64,000 nucleotides of DNA from Dysgonomonas sp. 25 (lineage in GTDB: Bacteria; Bacteroidota; Bacteroidia; Bacteroidales; Dysgonomonadaceae): assembly GCF_010501075.1 (NCBI RefSeq), contig NZ_QVMN01000005.1, forward strand, positions 133,714-197,713, written 5' to 3'. Below the pieces are notes generated by a model. The model had not been told where the DNA came from. It saw nothing but the letters and a program-made list of their open reading frames with translations, and made no database searches. Positions 8,893-17,848 of the stretch are shown here, in pieces. Numbering within the stretch: the stretch's first letter is position 1; each line of letters starts with the position of its first letter. Made by a program: the position numbers and the translations under genes.

Positions 8893-10065
8893 ATGAAACA
8901 CATCCTTACATTCAAAAATGCTTTGCTCGCACTGCTTTTGCTTTGCAGTTTGCCCGCATTTTCGCAGCAGGAGACGATAACAATAGAAGGTACTGTTGTG
9001 GACGAAATGGGAGAGCCTTTAATTGGAGTTGCTGTTTATCATAAAATGGATGAAGAAACGAAAGTATATACCGACATAGATGGTAAATTTACTATTCAGT
9101 CTCCCTCACCGACCGATAATGTATTAAGATTTGATTATGTGACATTAAAAGATATAGAACTAAATGTTGCTGATGTAAAAAGCCAGCCTATAACGGTGGT
9201 TTTCGACTTTAGGGATATAAACTCTATAGAGTTTTATGCTTCCTACCCCGAGCATCGGATGCGGGAAGATGATGATGAAGCTTTCTACATCAACACTTAT
9301 AAATTTGATTTGAGGAGGAAAGAGATCGGACGTTTTGTATCATATCCAGTCCATTCGGGTAATATGGCGAAAAAAACACCTTTTGTCCCTTTCGAGAATA
9401 TCGATTATGATAAACGGAAACTGATAGTTGTCGGAAATGAAAACTTCTTCGTAGATAAAAACTTCGACCATGAACTTTTATTCCGATTAAGAGAAAACAG
9501 AGACAATGCCTTTGAATACGCCGAAGAGCAAACCGACCGATTGCAAGGAGGGCAGGACAAAATAGAAGGATATGAGTATATCGCACCCTTTCTCTACGAA
9601 AAAAATGACTATCTTTTTCTCTGCGATGAACAAAAGAATATGTCTGCTACAGGTTTACGATACAATGAGCCGCTAAAATACGTAGCGGATAATGTTTACA
9701 TATCAGCGCACCATATATATATCTTTACCCCTCATTGTTGGTACACGCGTATAAATTACAAGGGAGAGAACGGCAATTACAACGATGGCTCTTTATTTGT
9801 TTTTACAAATCTGTTGCAAAATGATTATTCAAAAGAAAAAGAATCGGACGAGTATGAAACTATAAAAGATGACCTCGGCCGAAATACCTACTACACCACC
9901 GACGGCTACCATCTGTTATATAAAAACCAGCTCATCGACAAAGGCATAAACCCGAAAAAGCTAAAAGCCGTCAATGCCCACTTTATCCGCTCGGGCGATA
10001 CCTACTATCTGAAAGAGAAGAAAATAAACAAAAAAGATATATTCATCGAAATTGTATGTCCGTAA
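8893..10065 (+). CDS. Exported protein with carboxypeptidase-like regulatory domain
   Basis: This 390-residue protein has a signal peptide ending near residue 25 (SLPAFSQ). Residues 29-105 form a CarboxypepD_reg-like beta-sandwich (IEGTVVDEMGEPLIGVAVY, with YTDIDGKFTI), the module found at the N-terminus of SusC receptors. The rest (about 110-390) is a Tyr/Asp/Lys-rich region not recognised. No TonB-dependent barrel follows, so it is not a SusC. Its base composition is more AT-rich than that of the trp genes on either side. It lies 24 nt after the frameshifted gene and 7 nt before trpD. Confidence 0.8.
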   Translation: MKHILTFKNALLALLLLCSLPAFSQQETITIEGTVVDEMGEPLIGVAVYHKMDEETKVYTDIDGKFTIQSPSPTDNVLRFDYVTLKDIELNVADVKSQPITVVFDFRDINSIEFYASYPEHRMREDDDEAFYINTYKFDLRRKEIGRFVSYPVHSGNMAKKTPFVPFENIDYDKRKLIVVGNENFFVDKNFDHELLFRLRENRDNAFEYAEEQTDRLQGGQDKIEGYEYIAPFLYEKNDYLFLCDEQKNMSATGLRYNEPLKYVADNVYISAHHIYIFTPHCWYTRINYKGENGNYNDGSLFVFTNLLQNDYSKEKESDEYETIKDDLGRNTYYTTDGYHLLYKNQLIDKGINPKKLKAVNAHFIRSGDTYYLKEKKINKKDIFIEIVCP

Positions 10066-10072
10066 AAAAAGT

Positions 10073-11071
10073 ATGAAACATATATTAAATAGACTATTCG
10101 AGCACCAGTACCTCACCCGCGACGAGGCGAGGGAAATACTGACCAAGATGTCGGCAGGCGAGTATAACGAATCGCAGATAGCCGCCTTTATGACCGTATT
10201 CCTTATGCGCAGTATCACTATCGAGGAATTCTGGGGATTTGCCGATGCCCTGCTCGAACTGCGAGCCGATGTGACGCCCCTCGCAGCCTACAATCCGATT
10301 GATATTGTGGGCACGGGAGGAGACAATAAAAATACGTTCAACATCTCCACGCTGGCATGCTTCGTGGTGGCGGCGGCAGGATATAAAGTCGCCAAACATG
10401 GCAACTACGGCGCATCCTCCGTCAGTGGTGCGTCTACCGTAATGGAGCAGCAAGGCGTAAAATTCACGAACGATGTAGGCAAACTGGAAAAATCATTAGC
10501 CGAAGCCAATATCGCCTTCCTCCATGCACCTATGTTCAACAGCGCCATGAAGGCCGTCGCCCCCGTCCGCAAAGCATTGGGCGTGCGCACGTTCTTCAAT
10601 ATGCTGGGGCCTGTCGTCAACCCCATCCGCCCCAAGCGTACCGTTCTGGGCGTATTCAACCTGAAAATGGCGCGTATGTATTTCTATACCTATCAGTTGA
10701 CCGATGTCGATTACTCCATCGTGCACAGCATCGACGGATACGACGAGGTATCGCTTACCGACGCCTTCAAGGTCGTAAGCCCGCAGGGAGAGCGCATCTA
10801 TACACCCGAACAGTTAGGCTTTCGCCGGTGCGCACAGGACGAACTGTCGGGGGGCGAAACAGCCGAAGATGCTTCGCGCATTTTCAGCGATGTCATCTAC
10901 AACAGGGCAACCGAAGCCCAGAAAAATGCGGTCGTCATCAACGCTGCCATCGCTATCAATACCATCGACCACGCCAAGCCGCTGACGGACTGCATAGCAG
11001 AGGCGCGCAAGGTGATAGAGAGCGGAAAATTAAAAGAAACCTTTGCCCGTTTTCTGGCTTTAAATAGCTAA
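10073..11071 (+). CDS. trpD: Anthranilate phosphoribosyltransferase
   Basis: This 332-residue enzyme transfers the phosphoribosyl group from PRPP to anthranilate. The PRPP-binding loop VGTGGDNKNTFNIST lies near residue 75, and KHGNYGASSVSG near 105. The ATG at 10073 (MKHILNRLFEHQYL) is chosen because it matches the usual start of the family; an upstream TTG at 10052 would overlap the preceding gene. Length is typical. Confidence 0.97.
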   Translation: MKHILNRLFEHQYLTRDEAREILTKMSAGEYNESQIAAFMTVFLMRSITIEEFWGFADALLELRADVTPLAAYNPIDIVGTGGDNKNTFNISTLACFVVAAAGYKVAKHGNYGASSVSGASTVMEQQGVKFTNDVGKLEKSLAEANIAFLHAPMFNSAMKAVAPVRKALGVRTFFNMLGPVVNPIRPKRTVLGVFNLKMARMYFYTYQLTDVDYSIVHSIDGYDEVSLTDAFKVVSPQGERIYTPEQLGFRRCAQDELSGGETAEDASRIFSDVIYNRATEAQKNAVVINAAIAINTIDHAKPLTDCIAEARKVIESGKLKETFARFLALNS

Positions 11072-11080
11072 TTTTGTAGT

Positions 11081-12220
11081 ATGAATACAGTCCCAACAAA
11101 CAATACATTGCCGCCTGCACCCAAGCCCCGAAAGAAAAAAATGTCCGGCTGCATAAAAACTTTTCTTATCGCGTTGCTTGTGGGATTCCTTGTATTTGTC
11201 GGAGTTGTTATATATGCAGTCGATTATTTTTCTTCCGGTCCGAAAAAAAGGCGCGAAGCCAAGATAAACAAGGAGTTGGCGAAAGAAGAAATTCCTTTGA
11301 AATATCAGTCGTACCAATATCTGTATGAGACCGAAAGCTCGGATGCTTTTAGTATTACGATCATAAACAGGTATTGCTCGTCAGCCTATCTCTTGCCCGA
11401 CAGCACATTGATATTGAACATCCCTTCGCATGATAGCATCAGTTATTTCTACAAAATCAATACCAGCGGAAACGTTACGGGGATTTATAAGAGTAATGAT
11501 TTGCACTTTTACGGCACTTCGCTGATGGGCTATATCGCCCCGCCGAATGAAGAGCCCGAAGAGGAAGATGTAACGGCTAATGATACCGAAAATGAGGAAG
11601 GCGGCGATCACGAGGATGACCTGAAATTGGTTACTACTGTACATTTTGTCCCACCGGTAATAAGAAAAGCCGAAACAGACTATTATTATTCCGATTGGCC
11701 GCTCACCGGAGATACGGCACTGCACCGGGTAGAATATATCGGCAGCACAGGCAAAACAGGAGATGAGATATATGATCAGTCTGATATTGTATTGATTCCC
11801 ACCGATAGAAATGCGAATAAAGAAAAAGAAAGACTTATGCACTACAACGGATCGTGGTATATGGCATCTTGCGGAAAAGAAGTAAAAAACTCCTACAAAT
11901 CACCCCTTTATAAATTATTAGAGAAGGAAAGGCTTGCATTGAAGTACAGCTATAAGAAGCAGACAAGATATTACCGGTCAATACGTGAGTACCGTATAGG
12001 AAACTGGAATTCAAGAGGTACTACTTATCATCAACCGGAATATTGGGATGTCGATTACTATTTCGACCTAAAAGCCGGACAGACGCTTATTTCGTTCAAA
12101 GTATCTGGAAGTGAGGAAAAAAGAGAAGAAAGTTATTCGTTGAGAATCTATAATCTCGGGAAATATTTTATAATAGAGGCTGGTCGCAATAAAACGTATC
12201 TTGTACGGCTTAAAAAATAG
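11081..12220 (+). CDS. Unknown single-pass membrane protein inside trp operon
   Basis: This 379-residue protein was not recognised. A Pro/Lys-rich cytoplasmic start (PPAPKPRKKK) precedes one hydrophobic segment (about residues 25-50). A long, charged domain follows, with an acidic stretch near residue 155 (EEPEEEDVTANDTENEEGG), so the topology is N-in with the main domain outside. It is AT-richer than trpD. The gene lies 9 nt after trpD and 14 nt before the MFS gene, implying co-transcription. No role in Trp metabolism is suggested by the sequence. Confidence 0.78.
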   Translation: MNTVPTNNTLPPAPKPRKKKMSGCIKTFLIALLVGFLVFVGVVIYAVDYFSSGPKKRREAKINKELAKEEIPLKYQSYQYLYETESSDAFSITIINRYCSSAYLLPDSTLILNIPSHDSISYFYKINTSGNVTGIYKSNDLHFYGTSLMGYIAPPNEEPEEEDVTANDTENEEGGDHEDDLKLVTTVHFVPPVIRKAETDYYYSDWPLTGDTALHRVEYIGSTGKTGDEIYDQSDIVLIPTDRNANKEKERLMHYNGSWYMASCGKEVKNSYKSPLYKLLEKERLALKYSYKKQTRYYRSIREYRIGNWNSRGTTYHQPEYWDVDYYFDLKAGQTLISFKVSGSEEKREESYSLRIYNLGKYFIIEAGRNKTYLVRLKK

Positions 12221-12234
12221 AAAACAGAAAAGAA

Positions 12235-13407
12235 ATGACCATCGCACCAATAACTTCTTCGTTGAAACGCATACGCTACGCCGTGTTTGCGTTCTACTTT
12301 ATGCAGGGATTATGCTTTTCCAGCTGGGCGAGCCGCATCCCCGATATTAAAAACTCGCTGGGCATGGACGATGCCGCATGGGGCACTATCCTGCTGATGA
12401 TTCCCGTGGGACAGATATGCGGGATGAGCCTTTCGGGCTTACTCGTTTCGCGCATCGGCAGCAAGCGTATACTCCCCATTGCCAATATAGGCTATGCCGC
12501 CACCCTGCTCCTCGTGGGGCTGGCAAGTAGCGAATATGCCCTTATAATGAGCCTGATAGTTTTCGGGTTCTTCGGCAACTTCTGCAATATATCGGTCAAC
12601 ACGCAGGCGGTCAACGTAGAACGTATGTACGACAAACCCATTATGGCATCCTTCCACGGCGGATGGAGTGCCGCAGGCTTGACGGGAGCGTCCATCGGGC
12701 TGCTGATGTCGTCGCTCGAAGTGAATCCTTTCATGCACTTCTGCGTAGTAGCCGCATTGGTGGTCACCAACCTCATCGTCAACCTCAAATATTTGCAGGA
12801 AGATGTAAAAGTGCAGAAATCACCCGAAGAAAGAGCTGCCCGTAAGAAGAACAAACCCGAAAAATTTCTCTTTCTGCTCGGCATAGTCGCCTTTTGCGGG
12901 ATGGCTGCCGAAGGAGCTATGTCCGACTGGAGCGGGTTGTATTTGCAGGACATCGTAGGCGTTCCCGCGCATTTGGCGCCTCTGGGACTGACAGCCTATA
13001 TGATAACGATGGCTACAGGGCGTTTCTTTGCCGACAAAGCATCGTCCCGCTTCGGGCAGAAACGCGTTGTACAGGCAGGCGGACTGTTGATTTCGGCAGG
13101 CTTGCTTCTTGCCGTTGCCTTGCCTCATGTCGTCACCACGCTGATAGCCTTTATGATTATCGGTTTCGGCACATGCAGCATCGTACCCACCGTGTATAGC
13201 GTGGCCGGCAAAAAGACGAAAATCTCCACCGGCATGGCACTCACCATCGTGTCCAGCATCAGCTTCACCGGCTTCCTGATGGGACCGCCGCTTATCGGCT
13301 ACATTTCGCATCTCACCAACCTGCGCTATTCGTATGCCTTTATCGCGCTGTTCGGTATTTGTATAATTTTGCTATCTTCACAAATCAAAGTGTTTAAGAA
13401 GGATTAG
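12235..13407 (+). CDS. Major facilitator superfamily transporter
   Basis: This 390-residue integral membrane protein shows about 12 hydrophobic segments with a polar central loop (KSPEERAARKKNKPEK near residue 195). The start FMQGLCFSSWASRIPDIKNS resembles the YbjJ-like MFS subgroup. The loop SGLLVSRIGSKR (MFS motif A variant) lies between helices 2 and 3. The substrate cannot be deduced. Its place between trpD and trpC makes export of an aromatic compound worth considering, but that is only an inference from position. Confidence 0.88.
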   Translation: MTIAPITSSLKRIRYAVFAFYFMQGLCFSSWASRIPDIKNSLGMDDAAWGTILLMIPVGQICGMSLSGLLVSRIGSKRILPIANIGYAATLLLVGLASSEYALIMSLIVFGFFGNFCNISVNTQAVNVERMYDKPIMASFHGGWSAAGLTGASIGLLMSSLEVNPFMHFCVVAALVVTNLIVNLKYLQEDVKVQKSPEERAARKKNKPEKFLFLLGIVAFCGMAAEGAMSDWSGLYLQDIVGVPAHLAPLGLTAYMITMATGRFFADKASSRFGQKRVVQAGGLLISAGLLLAVALPHVVTTLIAFMIIGFGTCSIVPTVYSVAGKKTKISTGMALTIVSSISFTGFLMGPPLIGYISHLTNLRYSYAFIALFGICIILLSSQIKVFKKD

Positions 13408-13441
13408 GCATTTTATTTACATACACTAAAAACTAATTATT

Positions 13442-14173
13442 ATGGCAAAAAGAGCATTTACATTCAAGGACGATAAATCAGACAAATTCTGGTGGATAGA
13501 ATGTGGAGGAACAGATTTTGTTGTTAATTACGGAAAAACCGGCACAGCAGGAAAATATCAAATCAAGGAATTCGATAGTGAAGAATTATGCTTGAAAGAA
13601 GCGGTAAAGATGATTGCTCAAAAACAAAAGAAAGGTTACAAAGAAGCTCCGGATTTTGACTTCGACAAACACCTTTATTTCGACGATGAAGAAATCGGCT
13701 TGCATCTGTTGACATCGCACCCGAATTTCCGCGAATATTTCACAGATGAACTATATTATAATTGTGGAGATGAAGAAGCGCCATTTGGAAGTGATGAGGG
13801 GAACGACACGCTATACGAACTTGTAGAAGCCGTCCGTAAAAAGAGTAAAGTAAATTTTGCAGGTTTCCCGCAATACCTGATTGAAAATATCTGGGGTATG
13901 ACATATATCGCTCCCGGCAAACTGGATGAGGAGACTGTAAAAGGACTGATTGAAACGGACGAAATGAACCTCACACAGAGCGATATGATAACGTATGCTT
14001 CGGCCTTCGGGCAGATAAAAATAACGGGTTATGTGGATAAATCCCTGAAAGAAGCTGGTATAATGGCTCTGCAACGGGCACAGGTGTGGGCAAAACTACA
14101 AGGATATAATTTTTCCGAAATAACGGAAATGCTGATTAAAGACTTATCGGCTTTCGAGAAATATGCCGATTAA
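13442..14173 (+). CDS. WGR domain protein
   Basis: This 243-residue protein opens with a WGR domain (about residues 5-80), a module found in PARPs and in MolR-type bacterial proteins, where it contributes to nucleic-acid or protein binding. The consensus Trp-Gly-Arg is replaced here by NYGKTGTAGK, as in many bacterial members. The remaining 160 residues are acidic and were not recognised. There is no PARP catalytic domain. It lies 34 nt after the MFS gene and 16 nt before trpC. Confidence 0.8.
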   Translation: MAKRAFTFKDDKSDKFWWIECGGTDFVVNYGKTGTAGKYQIKEFDSEELCLKEAVKMIAQKQKKGYKEAPDFDFDKHLYFDDEEIGLHLLTSHPNFREYFTDELYYNCGDEEAPFGSDEGNDTLYELVEAVRKKSKVNFAGFPQYLIENIWGMTYIAPGKLDEETVKGLIETDEMNLTQSDMITYASAFGQIKITGYVDKSLKEAGIMALQRAQVWAKLQGYNFSEITEMLIKDLSAFEKYAD

Positions 14174-14189
14174 TGCATAAAATGTCAAT

Positions 14190-14969
14190 ATGGAAAATAT
14201 TTTAGACAAGATAATAGCCAACAAGAAGAAAGAGATAGAGCAGGAAAAATCGCTTATCTCTATCGCGCAGATGGAGCAAAGCTTCACAGATGCTACCATC
14301 CGCTCTTTCCGGGAGGCGCTGGCAACATCGCCTACAGGTATCATCGCCGAGTTTAAGCGTCGATCGCCCTCGCGCGACTGGATTTTCAAGGATGCCAAAG
14401 TAGAAGATGTTATCCCCCTCTATTCGCAGAACGGGGCGGCGGCTATCTCCGTGCTGACGGATATAGACTTTTTCGGCGGCAGCCTGACCGATTTGGCGCA
14501 GGCGCGCGAACTGACTGATACCCCTCTGTTGCGGAAAGACTTTGTCGTGGACGAGTACCAACTCTATCAGGCACGGTTGTCCGAAGCGAGCGTCATTCTC
14601 TTGATTGCATCGGCACTGTCTGTCGAAGAAACCAAGCGGCTGGCATCCGAAGCGCAAAGCCTTGGGCTGGAAGTGCTGCTCGAAATACATAACGAGCAGG
14701 AATTGGGGCACATCAATGAGTACGTAGATGTAGTAGGCATCAACAACCGCAACTTGGGCACATTCGTTACCGATGTGCAGGTTTCGTTCGATTTGGGCGA
14801 CAAGATACCCGCCGAATTCCTCAAAATCTCCGAAAGCGGCATATCCGATCCGCAGACAGTGAAAGACTTGCGTCAGGCAGGATTCCGAGGTTTCCTGATG
14901 GGCGAGAATTTTATGAAAACCGCCGATCCGGGGCAGGCATTGAAGGAGTTTATAACGCAATTGATATGA
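14190..14969 (+). CDS. trpC: Indole-3-glycerol phosphate synthase
   Basis: This 259-residue (beta/alpha)8-barrel enzyme closes the indole ring from CdRP. Diagnostic motifs are AEFKRRSPSRDWIF near residue 52, LLRKDFVVDEYQ near 112, the Glu-bearing LEIHNEQEL near 158, NNRNLGTF near 183 and SESGIS near 210. It is separate from TrpF, unlike the enterobacterial TrpC-F fusion. Its stop codon overlaps the trpF start (ATGA), indicating translational coupling. Confidence 0.97.
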   Translation: MENILDKIIANKKKEIEQEKSLISIAQMEQSFTDATIRSFREALATSPTGIIAEFKRRSPSRDWIFKDAKVEDVIPLYSQNGAAAISVLTDIDFFGGSLTDLAQARELTDTPLLRKDFVVDEYQLYQARLSEASVILLIASALSVEETKRLASEAQSLGLEVLLEIHNEQELGHINEYVDVVGINNRNLGTFVTDVQVSFDLGDKIPAEFLKISESGISDPQTVKDLRQAGFRGFLMGENFMKTADPGQALKEFITQLI

Positions 14970-15598
14970 GAATAAAAGTCTGCGGGATGAGAGAGCCCGA
15001 CAATATAGAAGAACTGGCGGAATTGCCTATCGATATGATGGGGCTGATTTTCTATGAGAAATCGCCGCGATATGTAGGGAATATTTCGAAAAGTAACCGT
15101 CAGGCTATCGGCAAAGCAACTACCGAACAGGGAATAGACAGGGTAGGGGTGTTCGTGGACGAAAGCCTCATGACCATCCTTCAGGCGGTGGATAGCTATA
15201 TGCTCGACATGGTGCAGTTGCATGGCGACGAATCGCCCGATTTCTGCCGCGAGCTGAACAAAACCCTCCCCGTCATCAAGGCATTCAGCATAGCCGAAGC
15301 CGCCGATCTGGAACAGACAACCGCCTACGAAGGGCTTTTCGGCTATTTCCTATTCGATACCAAAACCCCTCAACGGGGAGGCTCCGGCCAGCAATTCGAC
15401 TGGACGCTGCTCGACCGTTACACGGGACGTACCCCTTTCCTGCTGAGCGGAGGTATATCCGTGGATGATGCGGCGGCCATCCGTGCCATAAAGCACCCTA
15501 AATTCTACGGCGTAGACCTCAACAGCCGATTCGAAGTAGAACCGGGATTAAAAGATATCAGATTACTTGAACAATTTATAAAAGCATTGAAACAATGA
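14966..15598 (+). CDS. trpF: Phosphoribosylanthranilate isomerase
   Basis: This 210-residue barrel enzyme carries out the Amadori rearrangement of PRA to CdRP. The catalytic Cys is in [10 protein letters not shown] (Cys6), and the general acid Asp is in [17 protein letters not shown] near residue 130. [10 protein letters not shown] lies near 77 and FLLSGGIS near 155. It overlaps trpC by ATGA at its start and trpA by ATGA at its end. Confidence 0.97.
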   Translation: MRIKVCGMREPDNIEELAELPIDMMGLIFYEKSPRYVGNISKSNRQAIGKATTEQGIDRVGVFVDESLMTILQAVDSYMLDMVQLHGDESPDFCRELNKTLPVIKAFSIAEAADLEQTTAYEGLFGYFLFDTKTPQRGGSGQQFDWTLLDRYTGRTPFLLSGGISVDDAAAIRAIKHPKFYGVDLNSRFEVEPGLKDIRLLEQFIKALKQ

Positions 15599-16368
15599 AC
15601 AGGATAAACGAACTATTCACCCGCAAACCGAAAAATATACTTTCTATCTATTTCACGGCGGGATTTCCGCATCTGAACGATACATGCGAAGTAATCAAAG
15701 ACTTGGAAGCCAACGGCATCGACCTGATAGAAGTCGGCATTCCTTTCTCCGACCCGATGGCCGACGGACCTACCATTCAGGAGAGCGGGACAATCGCCCT
15801 GAACAACGGTATGACGCTCAAAATCCTGTTCGATCAGCTGAAAGATATACGCCGGACGGTCAACATCCCGCTGATAATGATGGGCTACCTCAACCCGATG
15901 ATGCAATACGGGTTCGATAAGTTTTGCCGCGACTGCCAAACGGTTGGCATAGACGGGATTATCATCCCCGATTTGCCTTTCAAGGATTATATGGAGGAGT
16001 ACAAAGCCATTGCCGAGAAATATGACATCAAGATTATTATGCTCATCACGCCCGAAACTTCGGAAGAGCGTATCCGCCTCATCGACGAACATACCGACGG
16101 CTTCATCTATATGGTTTCTTCGGCGGCGACAACAGGTGCACAGAAGGATTTTGACGAACAGAAGCGAGCCTATTTCCGCAAAATCAACGGCATGAACCTC
16201 CGCAATCCGCGCCTTATCGGCTTTGGCATCTCGAACAAAGCCACCTTAGAAGCCGCCCAAGCCAATTCGAGCGGAGCCATTATCGGCAGCAAATTCATCA
16301 CCTTGCTGAAAGAATCGCCGTCGATAAAAGAGGCTGTAAGCCGCCTGAAAGAAGCGTTGAGCAAGTAG
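15595..16368 (+). CDS. trpA: Tryptophan synthase alpha chain
   Basis: This 257-residue barrel enzyme cleaves indole-3-glycerol phosphate to indole and G3P and channels indole to TrpB. Catalytic Glu46 and Asp57 are seen in [14 protein letters not shown], spaced exactly as in the enterobacterial enzyme. It is the last trp gene, far from its partner trpB. No convincing terminator was found directly after it; the next 190 bases contain only a possible promoter for the lipoprotein gene. Confidence 0.97.
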   Translation: MNRINELFTRKPKNILSIYFTAGFPHLNDTCEVIKDLEANGIDLIEVGIPFSDPMADGPTIQESGTIALNNGMTLKILFDQLKDIRRTVNIPLIMMGYLNPMMQYGFDKFCRDCQTVGIDGIIIPDLPFKDYMEEYKAIAEKYDIKIIMLITPETSEERIRLIDEHTDGFIYMVSSAATTGAQKDFDEQKRAYFRKINGMNLRNPRLIGFGISNKATLEAAQANSSGAIIGSKFITLLKESPSIKEAVSRLKEALSK

Positions 16369-16479
16369 AATAGTTTCTTGTGGCTTCTTGGTTTTTCTTT
16401 CACTTCCTGATAGACGACATTTAGGGAGTGTGGATTATATATTTGTTAAAAAAAGTAATTCTATGTATAGAAAAAATCT

Positions 16480-16487
16480 TATATTTG
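16480..16487 (+). promoter_or_regulatory. -7 box for BspA-like lipoprotein gene
   Basis: TATATTTG matches TAnnTTTG and lies 78 nt before the ATG at 16565. No good TTTG was found at the expected upstream distance. Confidence 0.5.
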
Positions 16488-16564
16488 AGCCTTAAAATAA
16501 ATTCGCCCCACTCAATAGGCGTCCAAAAGATTAAAGCAATTTATAACTTAAAGTTACACAAATT

Positions 16565-17734
16565 ATGAACTTGAAAAAAACAATGACCCTTAACATCTCT
16601 TCCATATTCAGGAAAGCAGCTTTTTTATGTGCCGTTATAGGCATCAGTACCTTAACCCTCTTCTCGTGCGGCAGCGACGACGACGATACGCCACCACCTC
16701 CAACAGAAATCGCCAACGGATCGGCCGGCCCGCTCACATGGATATTGATGAGCGACGGCGTATTGACTATCAGTGGCGAAGGCAAAATGCCGAGCTATGA
16801 AACTACAACCGCTCCGTGGGATGCATATCGCAGTTCTATCAAGAAAGTTGTTGCCGAAGATGGCGTAGCCTCCATTGGCAAGGGAGCTTTTAAGAATTAT
16901 ACAAACATCACAGAGATGGCTATCGCTCAATCGGTAGATAGCATCCATACGTCAGCTTTTGCTGGCTGTGGCTTGACCAGCATCGTATTTCCAGAAGGGA
17001 TGACAGATATAGGCGAATATGCCTTTACTGATTGTACAGACTTAGAAGATGTTACATTTCCTTCTTCTTTATTAGGAATACATGAATCAGCCTTTGCCGG
17101 TTGTACCTCCTTGAATAATTTTACGCTTCCTGCTCTCGAATATATGGGACATGAAGCTTTTGCGGGTTGTACCAGTTTGACACAGGTAACATTCGATAAA
17201 GATATATTTGATTCGAGTCTTATGCCCGGGGTGAACGATTTCTTTATTGGTTGTACCAATTTGCAGTCTATAGATGTTCAGTCGGGTGGAGTCAGTGCTT
17301 ATACTTCTGTAGATGGTGTACTTCTTTCTAAAAGTAAGTATTCTTTACTGGAGTGTCCAGCTGGAAAAGCTGGAAGTTATGTAGTTCCGGATGAAGTAAC
17401 AATAATATGGTTAGGTGCTTTTTATGACTGCTCTAAACTAACAAGTATTACACTTCCTGATGCTTTGGAAACGATACGAATCCAAGCTTTTATGGGCTGT
17501 ACCGGTTTGACAGAGATTACTATTCCTGCGAATGTGAACTATATAAATGTAGAAGCCTTTAAAGATTGCTCTAAACTAACAAAAGTAACTGTGATGGCAA
17601 CGGCTCCTCCATCTCTTAAAAGAGATAATTTCACTGCAGCGAATGACGTCCTTTACGTACCTGCCACCTCTTTGAGTGCTTATCAGGCTGATCCCGATTG
17701 GAGTGCGGCATTCTCGGATATAAAAGGTTTCTAA
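16565..17734 (+). CDS. BspA-like leucine-rich repeat lipoprotein
   Basis: This 389-residue protein has a lipoprotein signal (LTLFSCGSDDDD, Cys near 35) and an acidic/proline linker. LRR_5 (BspA/TpLRR-type) repeats follow from about residue 75 to 360, each with the pattern I(x)xxAFxGCxxLxxIxFP. The last segment is the ATAPPSL...VPATSLSAYQ closing module common in such proteins. Related proteins act as surface adhesins or mucosal-interaction factors in oral and gut Bacteroidetes. Start is set by the signal peptide. A terminator follows. Confidence 0.9.
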   Translation: MNLKKTMTLNISSIFRKAAFLCAVIGISTLTLFSCGSDDDDTPPPPTEIANGSAGPLTWILMSDGVLTISGEGKMPSYETTTAPWDAYRSSIKKVVAEDGVASIGKGAFKNYTNITEMAIAQSVDSIHTSAFAGCGLTSIVFPEGMTDIGEYAFTDCTDLEDVTFPSSLLGIHESAFAGCTSLNNFTLPALEYMGHEAFAGCTSLTQVTFDKDIFDSSLMPGVNDFFIGCTNLQSIDVQSGGVSAYTSVDGVLLSKSKYSLLECPAGKAGSYVVPDEVTIIWLGAFYDCSKLTSITLPDALETIRIQAFMGCTGLTEITIPANVNYINVEAFKDCSKLTKVTVMATAPPSLKRDNFTAANDVLYVPATSLSAYQADPDWSAAFSDIKGF

Positions 17735-17758
17735 ATTCTCCGAAACTATATCAAAATA

Positions 17759-17803
17759 AAAATCCTCTGTCTTTCGGTAGGCAGAGGATTTTCTTTATTT
17801 TAT
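17759..17803. terminator. Bidirectional terminator between BspA-like gene and purL
   Basis: AAAATCCTCTG / CAGAGGATTTT forms an 11-bp stem. T-rich sequence follows on the top strand and A-rich sequence precedes it, so it can serve both convergent genes. Confidence 0.85.
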
Positions 17804-17815
17804 TTCTCTATCGAG

Positions 17816-17848
17816 CCTCCTCCTTTGGGGGAGGTTTGGAGGGGGTGG
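17816..17848 (+). repeat. Small GC-rich palindrome
   Basis: CCTCCTCCTTTGGGGGAGG is a near-perfect hairpin ending just before the purL stop codon. It resembles dispersed G/C-rich palindromes common in Bacteroidetes intergenic DNA. Confidence 0.5.
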
